Assembly (NCBI GenBank): GCA_021845925.1
Contig: JAJZUW010000005.1
Coordinates: 66,232 to 130,231, forward strand
DNA from: Pseudomonadota bacterium
GTDB lineage: Bacteria; Pseudomonadota; Gammaproteobacteria; Burkholderiales; Sulfuriferulaceae
Length of the DNA stretch: 64,000 bases
Direction: 5' to 3'
Shown in pieces: positions 33,851 to 43,523 of the stretch (position 1 is the first letter of the stretch; each line of letters opens with the position of its first letter). The notes under the pieces were generated by a model. That model was not told the DNA's origin. It did no database searches and saw only the letters and a program-made list of their open reading frames with translations. Made by a program: the position numbers and the translations under genes.

Positions 33851-36013
33851 ATGAGCATGGAAGATGCCCTGCTGACATTCGTGAGCGAAAGTCGCGAACT
33901 ACTGGAGCAAATGGAAGACGCGCTGTTGCATTTCAGTGCGGATCCGGAACAAATCAACAGCATTTTTCGCGCTGCACATACCATCAAGGGATCGGCCGGT
34001 CTGTTTGGCCTTGACGACGTGGTAGCGTTCACACATGTGGCGGAAAGCGTGCTCGACCGGGTCCGTTCTGGTGAACTGGAGGTCGGCAACGAGATGATTA
34101 CCTTGCTGCTGGCTTCTGGGGATCATATCGGTCGGCTGGTCAGTCTGGTCGAAAGCGGCAGTCAGGCTGATGACGACCTGAAAGCCGATGGGCAAATGCT
34201 GGTGGACCAGCTCAAGGCCTATCTGTCGGGTAGTGTCGCTGCCGTGAAGGCAACCGTTCCGGTCGAACAGGAAGTGGTGCTGGAGAAAGCATCGACAGGC
34301 GATGCGCTGACCGACAACTGGCACATTTCGATCAGGTTCAACGAAGATGTGCTGCGCAATGGCATGGATCCGGCTGCCTTTCTGCTTTACCTGTCTGGCA
34401 TGGGCGAAATCATCAGTGTGGCGGCATTGACCGACCGGGTGCCGGCACTGGCCGACATGGACCCCGAAACCTGTTACCTCGGATTTGAAATCAATTTTGC
34501 CAGCACGGCCAGCAAAGCGGACATTGATGCCACATTCGACTTTATTCGTGAAGGCAGCCGCATCAGCATCATTCCACCGCGCAGCCAGATTGATGCGTAC
34601 ATCTCCATCATCAACAGCTTGCCTGAAGAAGACCTCAAGCTGGGCGAAATTCTGGTGCGTTGCGGCACGCTGACTGAATCTGAACTCAAAAGTGCGCTGA
34701 CAGAACAGCTGGATACCGAATCCGTGCAACCGATTGGCGAGATGCTGGTAGAACACAATCAGGTACATGCACCGGTGGTCGAGGCCGCACTGGCGCGGCA
34801 GAAGCAGGTCAAGGACAACAAGGCTGCGCAAGCCAGTTCCATCCGGGTGGACTCGGCCAGACTGGATCACCTGATCAGTCTGGTGGGTGAACTGATCATC
34901 GTTGGATCCAGCGCCAGCCTGATTGCCAGCCGGATCGGCGAATCCGATCTGCTGGAAGTGACTTCGAACATGTCGCGCATGGTGGAAGAGGTGCGCGATT
35001 CGGCCATGTCGCTGCGCATGGTGCAGATCGGCGCGACTTTTAACCGCTTCCAGCGGGTGGTTCACGATGTGTCCCAGGAACTCGGCAAGGATATTCGTCT
35101 GGAAATTCATGGCGGCGAAACCGAGCTGGACAAGACAGTCGTCGAAAAAATCACCGATCCACTGACCCATCTGGTGCGCAATGCCATGGATCATGGCATC
35201 GAACCGGCCGATGTCCGGCTGGCCCGCGGCAAACCGGCTCAGGGTTGCTTGCGGCTGAACGCCTGGCACGATTCTGGCAGCATCATGCTGGAAGTGGCCG
35301 ATGACGGAGGCGGACTCAATACGGCGCGTATTCGGGCCAAAGCAGTCGAGCGTGGGTTGATCAGTGCGGATGCCGAGCTGTCGGATCATGATATTCACCA
35401 GCTGATATTTGAGGCGGGATTTTCAACGGCAGATGCGGTGAGCAATCTGTCCGGGCGCGGTGTTGGCATGGACGTGGTTCGCAGCAACATTACTGCATTG
35501 CGCGGCAGTGTCGAACTGTTGAGTCAGCCGGGTGAAGGAACGACAGTGCGTGTCCGCCTGCCGTTGACACTGGCGATCATTGACGGTTTTCAGGTTGGTG
35601 TGGGGCAGGAACGGTATGTCATTCCGCTGGAAATGGTGGAAGAGTGTATCGAGTTCAACCGCAATCAGAGCCGGATCGATGAATCCGGCTTTATCGACTT
35701 GCGTGGCGAAGTGCTGCCTTTTGTCCGTTTGCGACAGCTGTTCGAGCAGGAAGGGCAGGGTCCGGCCCGGCAGAACATCGTCGTGCTGAATTTTGCCGGC
35801 AAACGTGCCGGCGTGGTGGTGGACAGCTTGCATGGCGAGCTGCAGACCGTGATCCGCCCACTGGGCAAGATGTTTCGTTCGCTGCCGGGCATCAGCGGGT
35901 TCACCATTCTGGGGACCGGCAATGTGGCGCTGGTGATGGATGTCGCCAGCCTCGTTGACATGATGTCCAGGCGGGATCAGCAAGTGGCAGGTGGTGCCGT
36001 GGTGGTCATTTAA
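33851..36013 (+). CDS. cheA: Chemotaxis histidine kinase CheA with an inserted MshEN-like repeat
   Basis: The 720-residue kinase has an Hpt domain with H43 (FRAAHTIKGSAGLFGL), a P2-region domain at about 155-245 (WHISIRFNEDVLRNGMD), then two 24-residue repeats at 263-286 and 294-317 that match the MshEN pattern, a dimerisation P3 helix pair (about 330-400), the HATPase domain (LVRNAMDHGIEPADVRL; DDGGGLN; GRGVGMDVV) and a CheW-like P5 domain. The first repeat, KLGEILVRCGTLTESELKSA plus LTEQ, fits the consensus closely; the second is degenerate. The Shine-Dalgarno is GAAGGAG. A GGDEF-EAL gene sits in the same cluster. Confidence 0.95.
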   Translation: MSMEDALLTFVSESRELLEQMEDALLHFSADPEQINSIFRAAHTIKGSAGLFGLDDVVAFTHVAESVLDRVRSGELEVGNEMITLLLASGDHIGRLVSLVESGSQADDDLKADGQMLVDQLKAYLSGSVAAVKATVPVEQEVVLEKASTGDALTDNWHISIRFNEDVLRNGMDPAAFLLYLSGMGEIISVAALTDRVPALADMDPETCYLGFEINFASTASKADIDATFDFIREGSRISIIPPRSQIDAYISIINSLPEEDLKLGEILVRCGTLTESELKSALTEQLDTESVQPIGEMLVEHNQVHAPVVEAALARQKQVKDNKAAQASSIRVDSARLDHLISLVGELIIVGSSASLIASRIGESDLLEVTSNMSRMVEEVRDSAMSLRMVQIGATFNRFQRVVHDVSQELGKDIRLEIHGGETELDKTVVEKITDPLTHLVRNAMDHGIEPADVRLARGKPAQGCLRLNAWHDSGSIMLEVADDGGGLNTARIRAKAVERGLISADAELSDHDIHQLIFEAGFSTADAVSNLSGRGVGMDVVRSNITALRGSVELLSQPGEGTTVRVRLPLTLAIIDGFQVGVGQERYVIPLEMVEECIEFNRNQSRIDESGFIDLRGEVLPFVRLRQLFEQEGQGPARQNIVVLNFAGKRAGVVVDSLHGELQTVIRPLGKMFRSLPGISGFTILGTGNVALVMDVASLVDMMSRRDQQVAGGAVVVI

Positions 36014-36080
36014 TGGCGGGAATGGTTGGGAAACAGCCTGTGAAACGGGTGGTCGGGGAATTCACAATGGGGGATGAAAC

Positions 36081-37709
36081 ATGAGTGTTGTGCAAAGATT
36101 ACTGTTGTTGCTGACCGTGGCGATGTTGGGTTTTGTTGTGCTGGTCGGCATGAGTTATATGCAGATCAATCGGGTATATGACACGGCCAATTTTGGCAAT
36201 GTCAATGTCGTACCCAGTTTCGAGGTGCTTGGACAGGCTACCAAGGATTTCGATGAGATGCGAATTGATGCTTACAAGCTGTTCATGTTGGGCAGCAATG
36301 CACCACAGGCACCAGCTCTGGAAAGCAAGATCGCTGCCGAGCATGATGATCTCCTGGGGCAACTGAAAAAATATGAACCATTGATTGCCGACGACAAGGA
36401 TCGTCAGCTGTTGCAAACCGATCGCGATCTGTTTGCCAGATACATGGAACTCTACAGCGTTACTATGGATGCCATTCGAGCCCAGCAGTCCGACAAGGCG
36501 CGTGAGGCCATCGACAACAACATGGTCAATGCGGTCAAGCTGCAGCAGGGGTTCGATGCCCATCTGCAATACAACACTGCGCTGGCCAACAAGGCCACGG
36601 CAGATGCTGTTGCGACCATGCATTCGGCCCTGGAATGGCAGATCGGATTTTTTGTGCTGGTTGCCATTGTTCTCACCGTGTCGGGCTGGCTTATCATTCG
36701 CAGTCTCATGATGCAGCTGGGTGGCGATCCAGCCTACGTGAAAGATGTCGTGACACAAATCGCTGCAGGTGATCTGCGGGTTAAGGTCAAGCTGCGCAAG
36801 AACGATGAATCAAGCATGCTTTTTGCCATCAACGGCATGATCGAGCAGTTGTCGCAGGTCATCAGTGGCGTGCGCAATGCCGCAGACAATCTGTCCAGTG
36901 CGTCGGAACAAGTGTCGGCCACAGCCCAGTCACTGTCGCAGGCAACGTCGGAGCAGGCGGCCAGCGTAGAGGAAACCTCTGCATCCGTGGAGGAAATGAG
37001 CGCGTCGATCAGTCAGAATACCGAAAATGCCAAGGTCACTGACAGCATGGCGGAAACAGCAGCCCAGCAGGCTTCTCAAGGGGGCAAGGCGGTCAATGAC
37101 ACGGTCAGCGCGATGAAACAGATTGCCGACAAGATTGGCATCATCGATGACATTGCCTACCAGACCAATCTGCTGGCACTTAACGCAGCCATTGAGGCAG
37201 CGCGCGCAGGTGAGCATGGCAAGGGATTTGCTGTGGTGGCGGCAGAAGTGCGCAAGCTGGCAGAACGTAGTCAGGTGGCCGCACAGGAAATCAGTGAAAC
37301 CGCCCGCAGCAGTGTTGGCCTGGCCGAGCAGGCTGGCCGCTTGCTGGATCAGATGGTGCCATCCATCAGCCGCACCTCCGATCTGGTGCAGGAGATCAGC
37401 GCTGCTTCACAGGAACAGTCGGCTGGCGCAGCCCAGATCAATCTGGCCATGGGACAATTGAATACCATTACCCAGCAAAATGCGTCGAGCAGCGAAGAAT
37501 TGGCGGCAACTGCTGAAGAAATGAGCGGGCAGGCTGAACAACTGCAACAGCTGATGCAGTATTTCAAGCTGGAAGTCGAACCAGGGCATCCGTCTGCCAG
37601 CACACCACCGCGCAAACCGGTCCGAGCACAACCAGCGGTTGCCGGAAGATCCACGAGTTTGGCTGGGGCATCTGTCGATGCGCCAGAATCGGGTTTTGTG
37701 CCATTCTAG
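36081..37709 (+). CDS. Methyl-accepting chemotaxis protein
   Basis: The 542-residue receptor has helix 1 (residues about 8-28), a four-helix-bundle-type periplasmic domain of about 160 residues, helix 2 ([19 protein letters not shown], about 192-212), a HAMP region (about 213-265) and a signalling domain with the tip [20 protein letters not shown] near residue 370. Glutamine/glutamate-rich methylation helices flank the tip. The C-terminus ([10 protein letters not shown]) lacks a CheR-binding NWETF pentapeptide. It is probably the main receptor of this cluster; its ligand is unknown. Confidence 0.93.
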   Translation: MSVVQRLLLLLTVAMLGFVVLVGMSYMQINRVYDTANFGNVNVVPSFEVLGQATKDFDEMRIDAYKLFMLGSNAPQAPALESKIAAEHDDLLGQLKKYEPLIADDKDRQLLQTDRDLFARYMELYSVTMDAIRAQQSDKAREAIDNNMVNAVKLQQGFDAHLQYNTALANKATADAVATMHSALEWQIGFFVLVAIVLTVSGWLIIRSLMMQLGGDPAYVKDVVTQIAAGDLRVKVKLRKNDESSMLFAINGMIEQLSQVISGVRNAADNLSSASEQVSATAQSLSQATSEQAASVEETSASVEEMSASISQNTENAKVTDSMAETAAQQASQGGKAVNDTVSAMKQIADKIGIIDDIAYQTNLLALNAAIEAARAGEHGKGFAVVAAEVRKLAERSQVAAQEISETARSSVGLAEQAGRLLDQMVPSISRTSDLVQEISAASQEQSAGAAQINLAMGQLNTITQQNASSSEELAATAEEMSGQAEQLQQLMQYFKLEVEPGHPSASTPPRKPVRAQPAVAGRSTSLAGASVDAPESGFVPF

Positions 37710-37719
37710 GAGAGGTTCC

Positions 37720-38232
37720 ATGCAGACACTGGCCAGAACCGATCTGCCGGTAGCGGTGGACAATGTCGAACCACAACAGTATCTGACGTTCATGCTGAGT
37801 GGCGAAATGTTTGCCATCGGCATCGTGGTGATCAAGGAAATCATTGAATATGGTTATGTAACACCTGTGCCGCGCATGCCGGATTTTATTCGTGGCGTTA
37901 TCAACCTGCGGGGGGCAGTTGTACCGGTCATTGATCTGTCAGCCCGTTTTGGGCGTGGTCCGGGCATGATAGGGCGACGAACCTGCATCGTCATCATTGA
38001 AACCGGACTTGGCGATGATGTGCAGACGCTGGGCGTCATGGTTGATTCCGTCAGCGAAGTGCTGGAAATTTCAGCATCCGATATTGAGCCGCCACCGAGT
38101 TTCGGGACGCACATCCGCACGGATTTCATTGCCGGCATGGGCAAGGTGCGCGGCAAATTCGTCATTATTCTCGATGTCAATCACGTATTGTCGACAGAAG
38201 AAATGGCCGATCTGGTTCAGAGTGGTCTGTGA
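37720..38232 (+). CDS. cheW: Chemotaxis coupling protein CheW
   Basis: CheW bridges receptors and CheA. The 170-residue product from ATG 37720 (AGGAGAGG upstream) has the family features QQYLTFMLSGEMFAIGI, MPDFIRGVINLRGAVVPVID and the late VSEVLEISASDIEPPP. Length is normal. The longer frame from 37639 is out of the question because it overlaps the MCP C-terminus. Confidence 0.95.
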   Translation: MQTLARTDLPVAVDNVEPQQYLTFMLSGEMFAIGIVVIKEIIEYGYVTPVPRMPDFIRGVINLRGAVVPVIDLSARFGRGPGMIGRRTCIVIIETGLGDDVQTLGVMVDSVSEVLEISASDIEPPPSFGTHIRTDFIAGMGKVRGKFVIILDVNHVLSTEEMADLVQSGL

Positions 38233-38285
38233 GCTCGATGGCTGACTGTCAGGCTGACGCATGGTCGATCAAGGACGGAGAGTGC

Positions 38286-38894
38286 ATGATGACGTCAATC
38301 GGACGCAATGAATTGTGTGAACAACCGGCAGGACAGGCACTGATTCAGTTGGTGGTGGTGAACGAGTTTGCCAAACAGGTGTCGGAAAATGCCATACAGG
38401 TGAATCTCATGGCCATCAACGCGATGCTGGCTTCGCGCCAGGCTGTGCGGGGGAATTCCGGATTTCAGGTCGTGTCCCAGGAGCTGAGAAGCTTGAGCGG
38501 ACGACTGGATACCGTGATGCATGATCTGGAAGATAAAGTGACCGATAGCGTGCACGCTGTGTCGAATTTCATCCGCCATCGGCATCGGTTGGCTATCCTG
38601 GGGCGGATATCTGTCAGCCGGCATGAGCGGATGGACAGACTGATTCTGCTGAAACTGGAAGAATCCCATTGCGACCAGACCGAAATCGATGTCAAACGTA
38701 GCGAACTTCGACTGGTGGCACATCGGGCGATGCGGTTGTGCGTCACCGGAACCGCACTGGCCGTCAATGCCCGTATCGAAGCCCTGCAGGCTGGTTGCAT
38801 GGCCGGCAAGCTGGATCAGGTTGCCGATCGGGTGGCTACCGCAATGACGGAAACCCGGCACGTTCTGAAACAGATTGAAAAACTGCTGGAATGA
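38286..38894 (+). CDS. Soluble protein with two MCP-tip-like motifs, function unknown
   Basis: The 202-residue protein has no membrane helix or sensor domain. Residues about 38-70 read like a diverged MCP hairpin (IQVNLMAINAMLASRQAV, then GFQVVSQELRSLSGR) and residues about 155-183 like a second one (GTALAVNARIEALQAG, then KLDQVADRV). In the first, the tip glutamates are replaced; in the second, NARIEALQAG stays close to the canonical [10 protein letters not shown]. It is helical throughout. It sits between cheW and the ODP-like gene, so it may dock to the CheA-CheW array or be a truncated receptor turned adaptor. ATG 38286 follows GGAG. Confidence 0.72.
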   Translation: MMTSIGRNELCEQPAGQALIQLVVVNEFAKQVSENAIQVNLMAINAMLASRQAVRGNSGFQVVSQELRSLSGRLDTVMHDLEDKVTDSVHAVSNFIRHRHRLAILGRISVSRHERMDRLILLKLEESHCDQTEIDVKRSELRLVAHRAMRLCVTGTALAVNARIEALQAGCMAGKLDQVADRVATAMTETRHVLKQIEKLLE

Positions 38895-38910
38895 GATACA
38901 AGGACCTGCC

Positions 38911-39669
38911 ATGAAACGTTTTGAATACATTTATGAAAATGGTGAACATAAATGGGGCATGATTGCCCGGGATCCATCCCGTCCTGAGGCACTGATCGAT
39001 ACCAACGAATATCTGGTTCAGAACGCAGGGCATGGGTTGCTGCTGGATCCAGGCGGGATGGAAATTTTTCCGGAAGTGTTTGTCGCCCTGAGCCAGGTGT
39101 TTGATCCGCGCCGGATCGACGCCCTGTTTGCATCGCATCAGGATCCGGACATCATTTCTTCGCTGGCGCTCTGGCTGGAATTCAATCCGGAAATCCGATG
39201 TCATCTCAGCAAGTTGTGGACCAGTTTCGTGCCCCATTTCGGTGGAAAATCCGATACCTTCATTCCCATGCCAGACGAGGGAAGCACAATCAACCTGGCT
39301 GGTCTGACGCTGAAGGCCATTCCGGCACATTATCTCCATTCATCCGGCAACTTCCATCTCTACGACGCAGAAGCCAGAATCCTGTTTACTGGCGATGTCG
39401 GGGCGGCAATCCTGCCGCATGACGAGGATAGTTTGTTTGTGCAGGATTTTCGTCAGCATATCCGTCATGCAGAAGGGTTTCACCGGCGCTGGATGGGTTC
39501 GAATGCCGCCAAACGCGAGTGGTGCGAACGGGTCAGCCAGATGGAGATCGACATGCTGTGTCCCCAGCATGGAAGTATCTATCAGGGGGAAGACGTGGCG
39601 CGATTCGTTGACTGGTTTGATCGGCTGGAAGTGGGAACAGGCATCACCGGTTTTCGTCAGATGGTGTGA
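38911..39669 (+). CDS. ODP-like metallo-beta-lactamase-fold di-iron protein
   Basis: The 252-residue protein has a metallo-beta-lactamase fold related to flavodiiron proteins but without the flavodoxin domain, like the oxygen-binding di-iron protein (ODP) described in Treponema denticola chemotaxis. Likely metal ligands are H76, D78 and D80 (ASHQDPDI), H140 or H143 (PAHYLHSSGN), D162 (LFTGDVGAA) and H220 (CPQHGSI). The glutamate of the flavodiiron HxExD motif is aspartate here. Position inside the che cluster suggests oxygen or iron sensing for taxis. The frame was started at ATG 38911; the longer one from 38875 overlaps the previous gene. Confidence 0.82.
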   Translation: MKRFEYIYENGEHKWGMIARDPSRPEALIDTNEYLVQNAGHGLLLDPGGMEIFPEVFVALSQVFDPRRIDALFASHQDPDIISSLALWLEFNPEIRCHLSKLWTSFVPHFGGKSDTFIPMPDEGSTINLAGLTLKAIPAHYLHSSGNFHLYDAEARILFTGDVGAAILPHDEDSLFVQDFRQHIRHAEGFHRRWMGSNAAKREWCERVSQMEIDMLCPQHGSIYQGEDVARFVDWFDRLEVGTGITGFRQMV

Positions 39670-39699
39670 TTGGGCTGCCTGATGGCAAGGAGCGGTGGA

Positions 39700-42195
39700 A
39701 TGGAACTGGTGGCAGCAAGAGGCCAAGGATGGGCAGGTTTCCCGGGTGTTCTGGAAGTGGACGGCGCGCCGCCGGTCATTGTCCAGGATCCGGAGGATGG
39801 TGGACGGATCCTGTATGGCAATGCGGCCGCCTGCGAACATTTCGGGGTGGACACCGAAGGTCTGCTGGCTCTGCGACCCGCTGATTTTGATCCGGTCACG
39901 CCGGCAGGACACCTCGATAAAGTCTGTCAGATGGTGCGTCAGCAAGGCCATTTCCGTTTCGAAACCCTGCACCAGCGGGCTCCAGGCCGGCTGGCGCCAG
40001 TTGAAGTGCTGTCTGCTGGACTGCAGGTTGGCAGCCGCTGGTTGCTGACAAGTTATATTTTCGACGTCACTCAGCGCAAGGTTGCTGAAGAGCGGTTGCA
40101 GTATTACCGAATGGAAGCGGCCCTGCATGAGCAGGATCTCAGATACCAGGAGCTGTTTGCCAGTTTCAGCGACAGTATCCTGTTTTTTGAAGTCGATGCA
40201 GAGTGGCAGCTTCGCATTGGTTCGCTGAACCCCCAGGCACAACAGACCTTCGTGACGTCAGAATCAACCGATATACAGGCCGGGGCATCTGTCGGCGTAC
40301 TGCCAGCAGAGATGGCTGCTTTGCTGGTTTCGGCAGACCGGTCCCGGCTGGTTGCCGGACAGGCGTTGCACCAGGAACTGGATTGCATGATCGCCAACGA
40401 GAAACGGTACTTTGCCACCACTTTGATTCCCATGCTGACCAGCGATGGTGCTGTTTACCGGCTTGCCCTCGTGCTGCGCGACATGACAGAACGCCGCCAG
40501 ATGGAAGAGTCTCTGGCTGCCCGTGAACGTGAATACCGAGAGCTGGTCGAAAATTCGCCGGATTTCATTGCCCGATATGATCGAGACTGTCGTCGATTGT
40601 ATGTGAATTCGATTTTCGCCAGCAAGGTAACCGGTGGATATTCGGCTTTGTTGGGCACGCGCCCCACCGATTGTCCTGGTGGTCCCATGGCTGCTCAATA
40701 CGAGCAAAAAATCCGTGCCGTGTTTGCCACGGGTGTCCATCTGGAGCATGAGTTCGTCTGGGATGGCATCCAGGGCATCAACAGTTGCAGTCTGATACGC
40801 TTGTCGGCCGAGCGTGATGCCAATGGCGAAATCGTCAGTGTGCTTGGTGTGGGACGCGATATCACCGAACTGACGGCCTATCGGCAACGTATTCATCAAA
40901 TGGCCTATTATGACCAGCTGACCGACTTGCCCAACCGGGTGATGTTTGGTGACCGGTTGCAGCAGGTGCTGCAGGATGCCGAGCATTATCAGCATCTGTT
41001 TGCCGTCATGATGATCGATGTGGACCGCTTCAAGGTGATCAATGACACCATGGGGCATGCAGCCGGCGACATCATGTTGCGTGAGGTGGCCAGGCGTTTG
41101 CGTGCGACAGTGCGTCGGGATGACGTGGTGGCCCGGCTCGGTGGCGATGAATTCGCCATCTTGCTGCCCGGGATTGCCAATAGCGGTGATCCCGCCAGTA
41201 TTGCAGCCAAACTGCTGGATGCCTTACGGCAGCCAGTCCTGATCGATGGCAGGGAAATCATCGTTTCACTCAGTATTGGTATCGCGCAGTATCCTGCCGA
41301 CAGCCGTGAAGCGGAAGACCTGGTCAAATATGCCGATACGGCGATGTACCTGGCCAAACGCAGCGGACGTAATAATTTCAAATTCTATTCACGCAAACTG
41401 ACCGAGAGTGTCCGTGAGGGGCTGCTGCTGGAAGCCGATTTGCGACGCGGGTTGGCCAGCGGACAGATGGAACTGTATTTCCAGCCCAAATACCGGTTGA
41501 CGGATATGGCCATGGTGGGAGCGGAAGCCCTTGTCCGCTGGAATCATCCGGAACAGGGGTTGATTATGCCCAACCATTTCATTCCGTTTGCGGAAGAAAC
41601 TGGGCTGATCAACGAGCTCGGTGACTGGGTTCTGCATTCCGCTTGCAAATCGGTGGCCGAGTGGAACCGTGGTCGTGCCGAACCGCTTCGGCTGGCGATC
41701 AATCTGTCGGCTCGGCAGTTCATGCACAACCGTTTCAGTCATCACGTGTCGATGATACTGGCGCTGCACGGTTGTCGTCCGGAGTGGGTAGAGCTGGAAA
41801 TCACCGAAAGTCTGCTGCTCGACGACAGCAGTGAAGTGTTGCAGGCCATGCTGGAATTGCGTGAGCAGGGGATCACCATTGCGATCGATGATTTCGGCAC
41901 CGGATATTCGGCACTGAATTATCTGGCCCGGTATCCGATTACCACCCTGAAAATCGACCGGTCCTTTGTCTGTCAGATCGGCGAGTTGACCACCCATGAA
42001 GAACTGGTCAAGGCCATGTTGTCAATTGCGCGCTGTCTGGGACAGGTTGTCGTCGCAGAGGGGGTGGAGACAGAACAGCAATCCGCATTTTTGCGGGCGA
42101 ATGGCTGCCAGATGGTGCAGGGACGTCTGTACAGTCCGCCGCTTCCCGAAGCACAGTTTGTGGAGTTGCTGACGCGGACAGCCGGAGTGATGTGA
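39700..42195 (+). CDS. PAS-GGDEF-EAL cyclic-di-GMP turnover protein
   Basis: The 831-residue cytosolic protein starts at ATG 39700 (AAGGAG 7 bases upstream). It carries PAS-like domains (about residues 15-130, 150-280 and 285-405), a diguanylate cyclase domain with an intact GGDEF (RLGGDEFAILL near residue 485) and a phosphodiesterase domain with EAL (GAEALVRWNHPEQG near 606), the metal and loop-6 motif DDFGTGYSALNYL and KIDRSFV. Both catalytic signatures look complete, so it could make or degrade c-di-GMP. It overlaps cheR by one base and is in the same cluster as the MshEN-bearing CheA. Confidence 0.92.
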   Translation: MELVAARGQGWAGFPGVLEVDGAPPVIVQDPEDGGRILYGNAAACEHFGVDTEGLLALRPADFDPVTPAGHLDKVCQMVRQQGHFRFETLHQRAPGRLAPVEVLSAGLQVGSRWLLTSYIFDVTQRKVAEERLQYYRMEAALHEQDLRYQELFASFSDSILFFEVDAEWQLRIGSLNPQAQQTFVTSESTDIQAGASVGVLPAEMAALLVSADRSRLVAGQALHQELDCMIANEKRYFATTLIPMLTSDGAVYRLALVLRDMTERRQMEESLAAREREYRELVENSPDFIARYDRDCRRLYVNSIFASKVTGGYSALLGTRPTDCPGGPMAAQYEQKIRAVFATGVHLEHEFVWDGIQGINSCSLIRLSAERDANGEIVSVLGVGRDITELTAYRQRIHQMAYYDQLTDLPNRVMFGDRLQQVLQDAEHYQHLFAVMMIDVDRFKVINDTMGHAAGDIMLREVARRLRATVRRDDVVARLGGDEFAILLPGIANSGDPASIAAKLLDALRQPVLIDGREIIVSLSIGIAQYPADSREAEDLVKYADTAMYLAKRSGRNNFKFYSRKLTESVREGLLLEADLRRGLASGQMELYFQPKYRLTDMAMVGAEALVRWNHPEQGLIMPNHFIPFAEETGLINELGDWVLHSACKSVAEWNRGRAEPLRLAINLSARQFMHNRFSHHVSMILALHGCRPEWVELEITESLLLDDSSEVLQAMLELREQGITIAIDDFGTGYSALNYLARYPITTLKIDRSFVCQIGELTTHEELVKAMLSIARCLGQVVVAEGVETEQQSAFLRANGCQMVQGRLYSPPLPEAQFVELLTRTAGVM

Positions 42196-42995
42196 TGGAG
42201 CCTGTACCGCTCACTGATCAGGAGTTTGTCCGGTTTCGCGACATGATCCGCCAGGTTGCTGGTATCAGCATGAGCGACATCAAGAAACCTTTGGTCAGCG
42301 GCCGGCTGCTCAAGCGGGTCAAGGCGCATGGATTGCGCAGTTTCAGTGAATATTTTCAGCTCGTGATGCGGGGCGGGGAAGAATTCCAGATCGCGGTGGA
42401 CCTGTTGACCACCAATGAAACCTATTTTTTTCGCGAACCGTCCCATTTTGAATTTCTGAAAAGCCGGATACTGGATCACTGGCGGCCGGGCCGGCCATTA
42501 CGGGTGTGGAGCGCAGCCTGTTCGTCCGGTGAAGAAGCCTGGACACTGGCCATGGTACTGGACAGCAGTCTGGGTGCCGGAGGATGGGAAATCCTGGCAT
42601 CCGATATCAGCACGCGCATGCTGGACAATGCCCGGCGCGGAATTTACCCGATGCAGCGGGCAACCGAAATGCCCCATCATGTCATGACCCGTTATTGTCT
42701 GAAGGGTATCGGCGAGCATGAAGGCACGCTGATGGTTGGCAATGCACTGCGTCAGCAAGTCCGGTTCATGCAGATCAATCTGAACGCTCCGTTGCCTGAT
42801 CTGGGCGAGTTCGATGTGATATTCTTGCGCAATGTGATGATTTATTTCGACATGAAGACCAAACAGGAGGTTGTGGAACGCATCATGCCCTTGCTCAGGC
42901 CGAATGGTTGTCTGTTTGTCAGTCATTCGGAAAGCCTGAATGGTGTGACAGACCGGTTGAATCTGTTGCAGCCTTCGGTTTACCAGAAGTCATGA
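42195..42995 (+). CDS. cheR: Chemotaxis protein methyltransferase CheR
   Basis: CheR methylates receptor glutamates. The 266-residue product has the N-terminal helical domain (LTDQEFVRFRDMIRQVAGIS), the LTTNETYFFREP motif, the SAM-binding loop VWSAACSSGEEAWTLAM and the IFLRNVMIYFD motif. ATG 42195 overlaps the previous stop (TGATG). It overlaps cheD by ATGA. Confidence 0.96.
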   Translation: MEPVPLTDQEFVRFRDMIRQVAGISMSDIKKPLVSGRLLKRVKAHGLRSFSEYFQLVMRGGEEFQIAVDLLTTNETYFFREPSHFEFLKSRILDHWRPGRPLRVWSAACSSGEEAWTLAMVLDSSLGAGGWEILASDISTRMLDNARRGIYPMQRATEMPHHVMTRYCLKGIGEHEGTLMVGNALRQQVRFMQINLNAPLPDLGEFDVIFLRNVMIYFDMKTKQEVVERIMPLLRPNGCLFVSHSESLNGVTDRLNLLQPSVYQKS

Positions 42996-43510
42996 ATACC
43001 CGTGCTGCCGTACTGCGTGAGGTTTTTCTGCAGCCGGGCGAATATTATTTTGGCACTTGCGCGGTCCGCATCTGGACTTTGCTGGGGTCGTGCGTGTCGA
43101 TGACCTTCTGGCACCCCCAGCGCAAGATTGGCGGCATGTGCCATTATCTCCTGCCGCAGCGTGGCAAAAGCACCGGCGACAATCCCGATCAGCGGCTGGA
43201 TGGCCGGTATGCCGATGAGGCACTGGCGTTGCTGTTCCGGGAAATGGCCAGGCAAGATACCCGACCGGAGGATTACCATGTCAAGGTATTCGGTGGTGGC
43301 AACATGTTCCCCAATATCAGCCCGAGCCGGCAAAGCCACGTCGGCGAAAACAATGTCGGTTTTGCCCGCCAGATGATCGAAGAAAACCGGTTGCAATGTC
43401 TGGTCATGCACACCGGGGGTACCGGGCATCGCAAAGTGATCTTCGATGTGGGTAGCGGGCATGTCTGGGTCAGGCACGATGGAATCGGTGGTCAACAACA
43501 TGAATTCTAG
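42992..43510 (+). CDS. cheD: Chemoreceptor glutamine deamidase CheD
   Basis: CheD deamidates receptor glutamines. The 172-residue product from ATG 42992 ([20 protein letters not shown]) has the catalytic cysteine and flanks in [11 protein letters not shown], the catalytic histidine in GGMCHYLLP and the later KVFGGGNMF motif. The longer frame from 42908 lies within cheR. The order cheR-cheD-cheB is common in receptor-adaptation modules. Confidence 0.95.
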   Translation: MNTRAAVLREVFLQPGEYYFGTCAVRIWTLLGSCVSMTFWHPQRKIGGMCHYLLPQRGKSTGDNPDQRLDGRYADEALALLFREMARQDTRPEDYHVKVFGGGNMFPNISPSRQSHVGENNVGFARQMIEENRLQCLVMHTGGTGHRKVIFDVGSGHVWVRHDGIGGQQHEF

Positions 43511-43523
43511 GTCGGAGAAACAG

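Noticed and set aside
33899-35398. 499-residue minus frame opposite cheA
   Set aside because: Antisense shadow; cheA motifs are intact on the plus strand.
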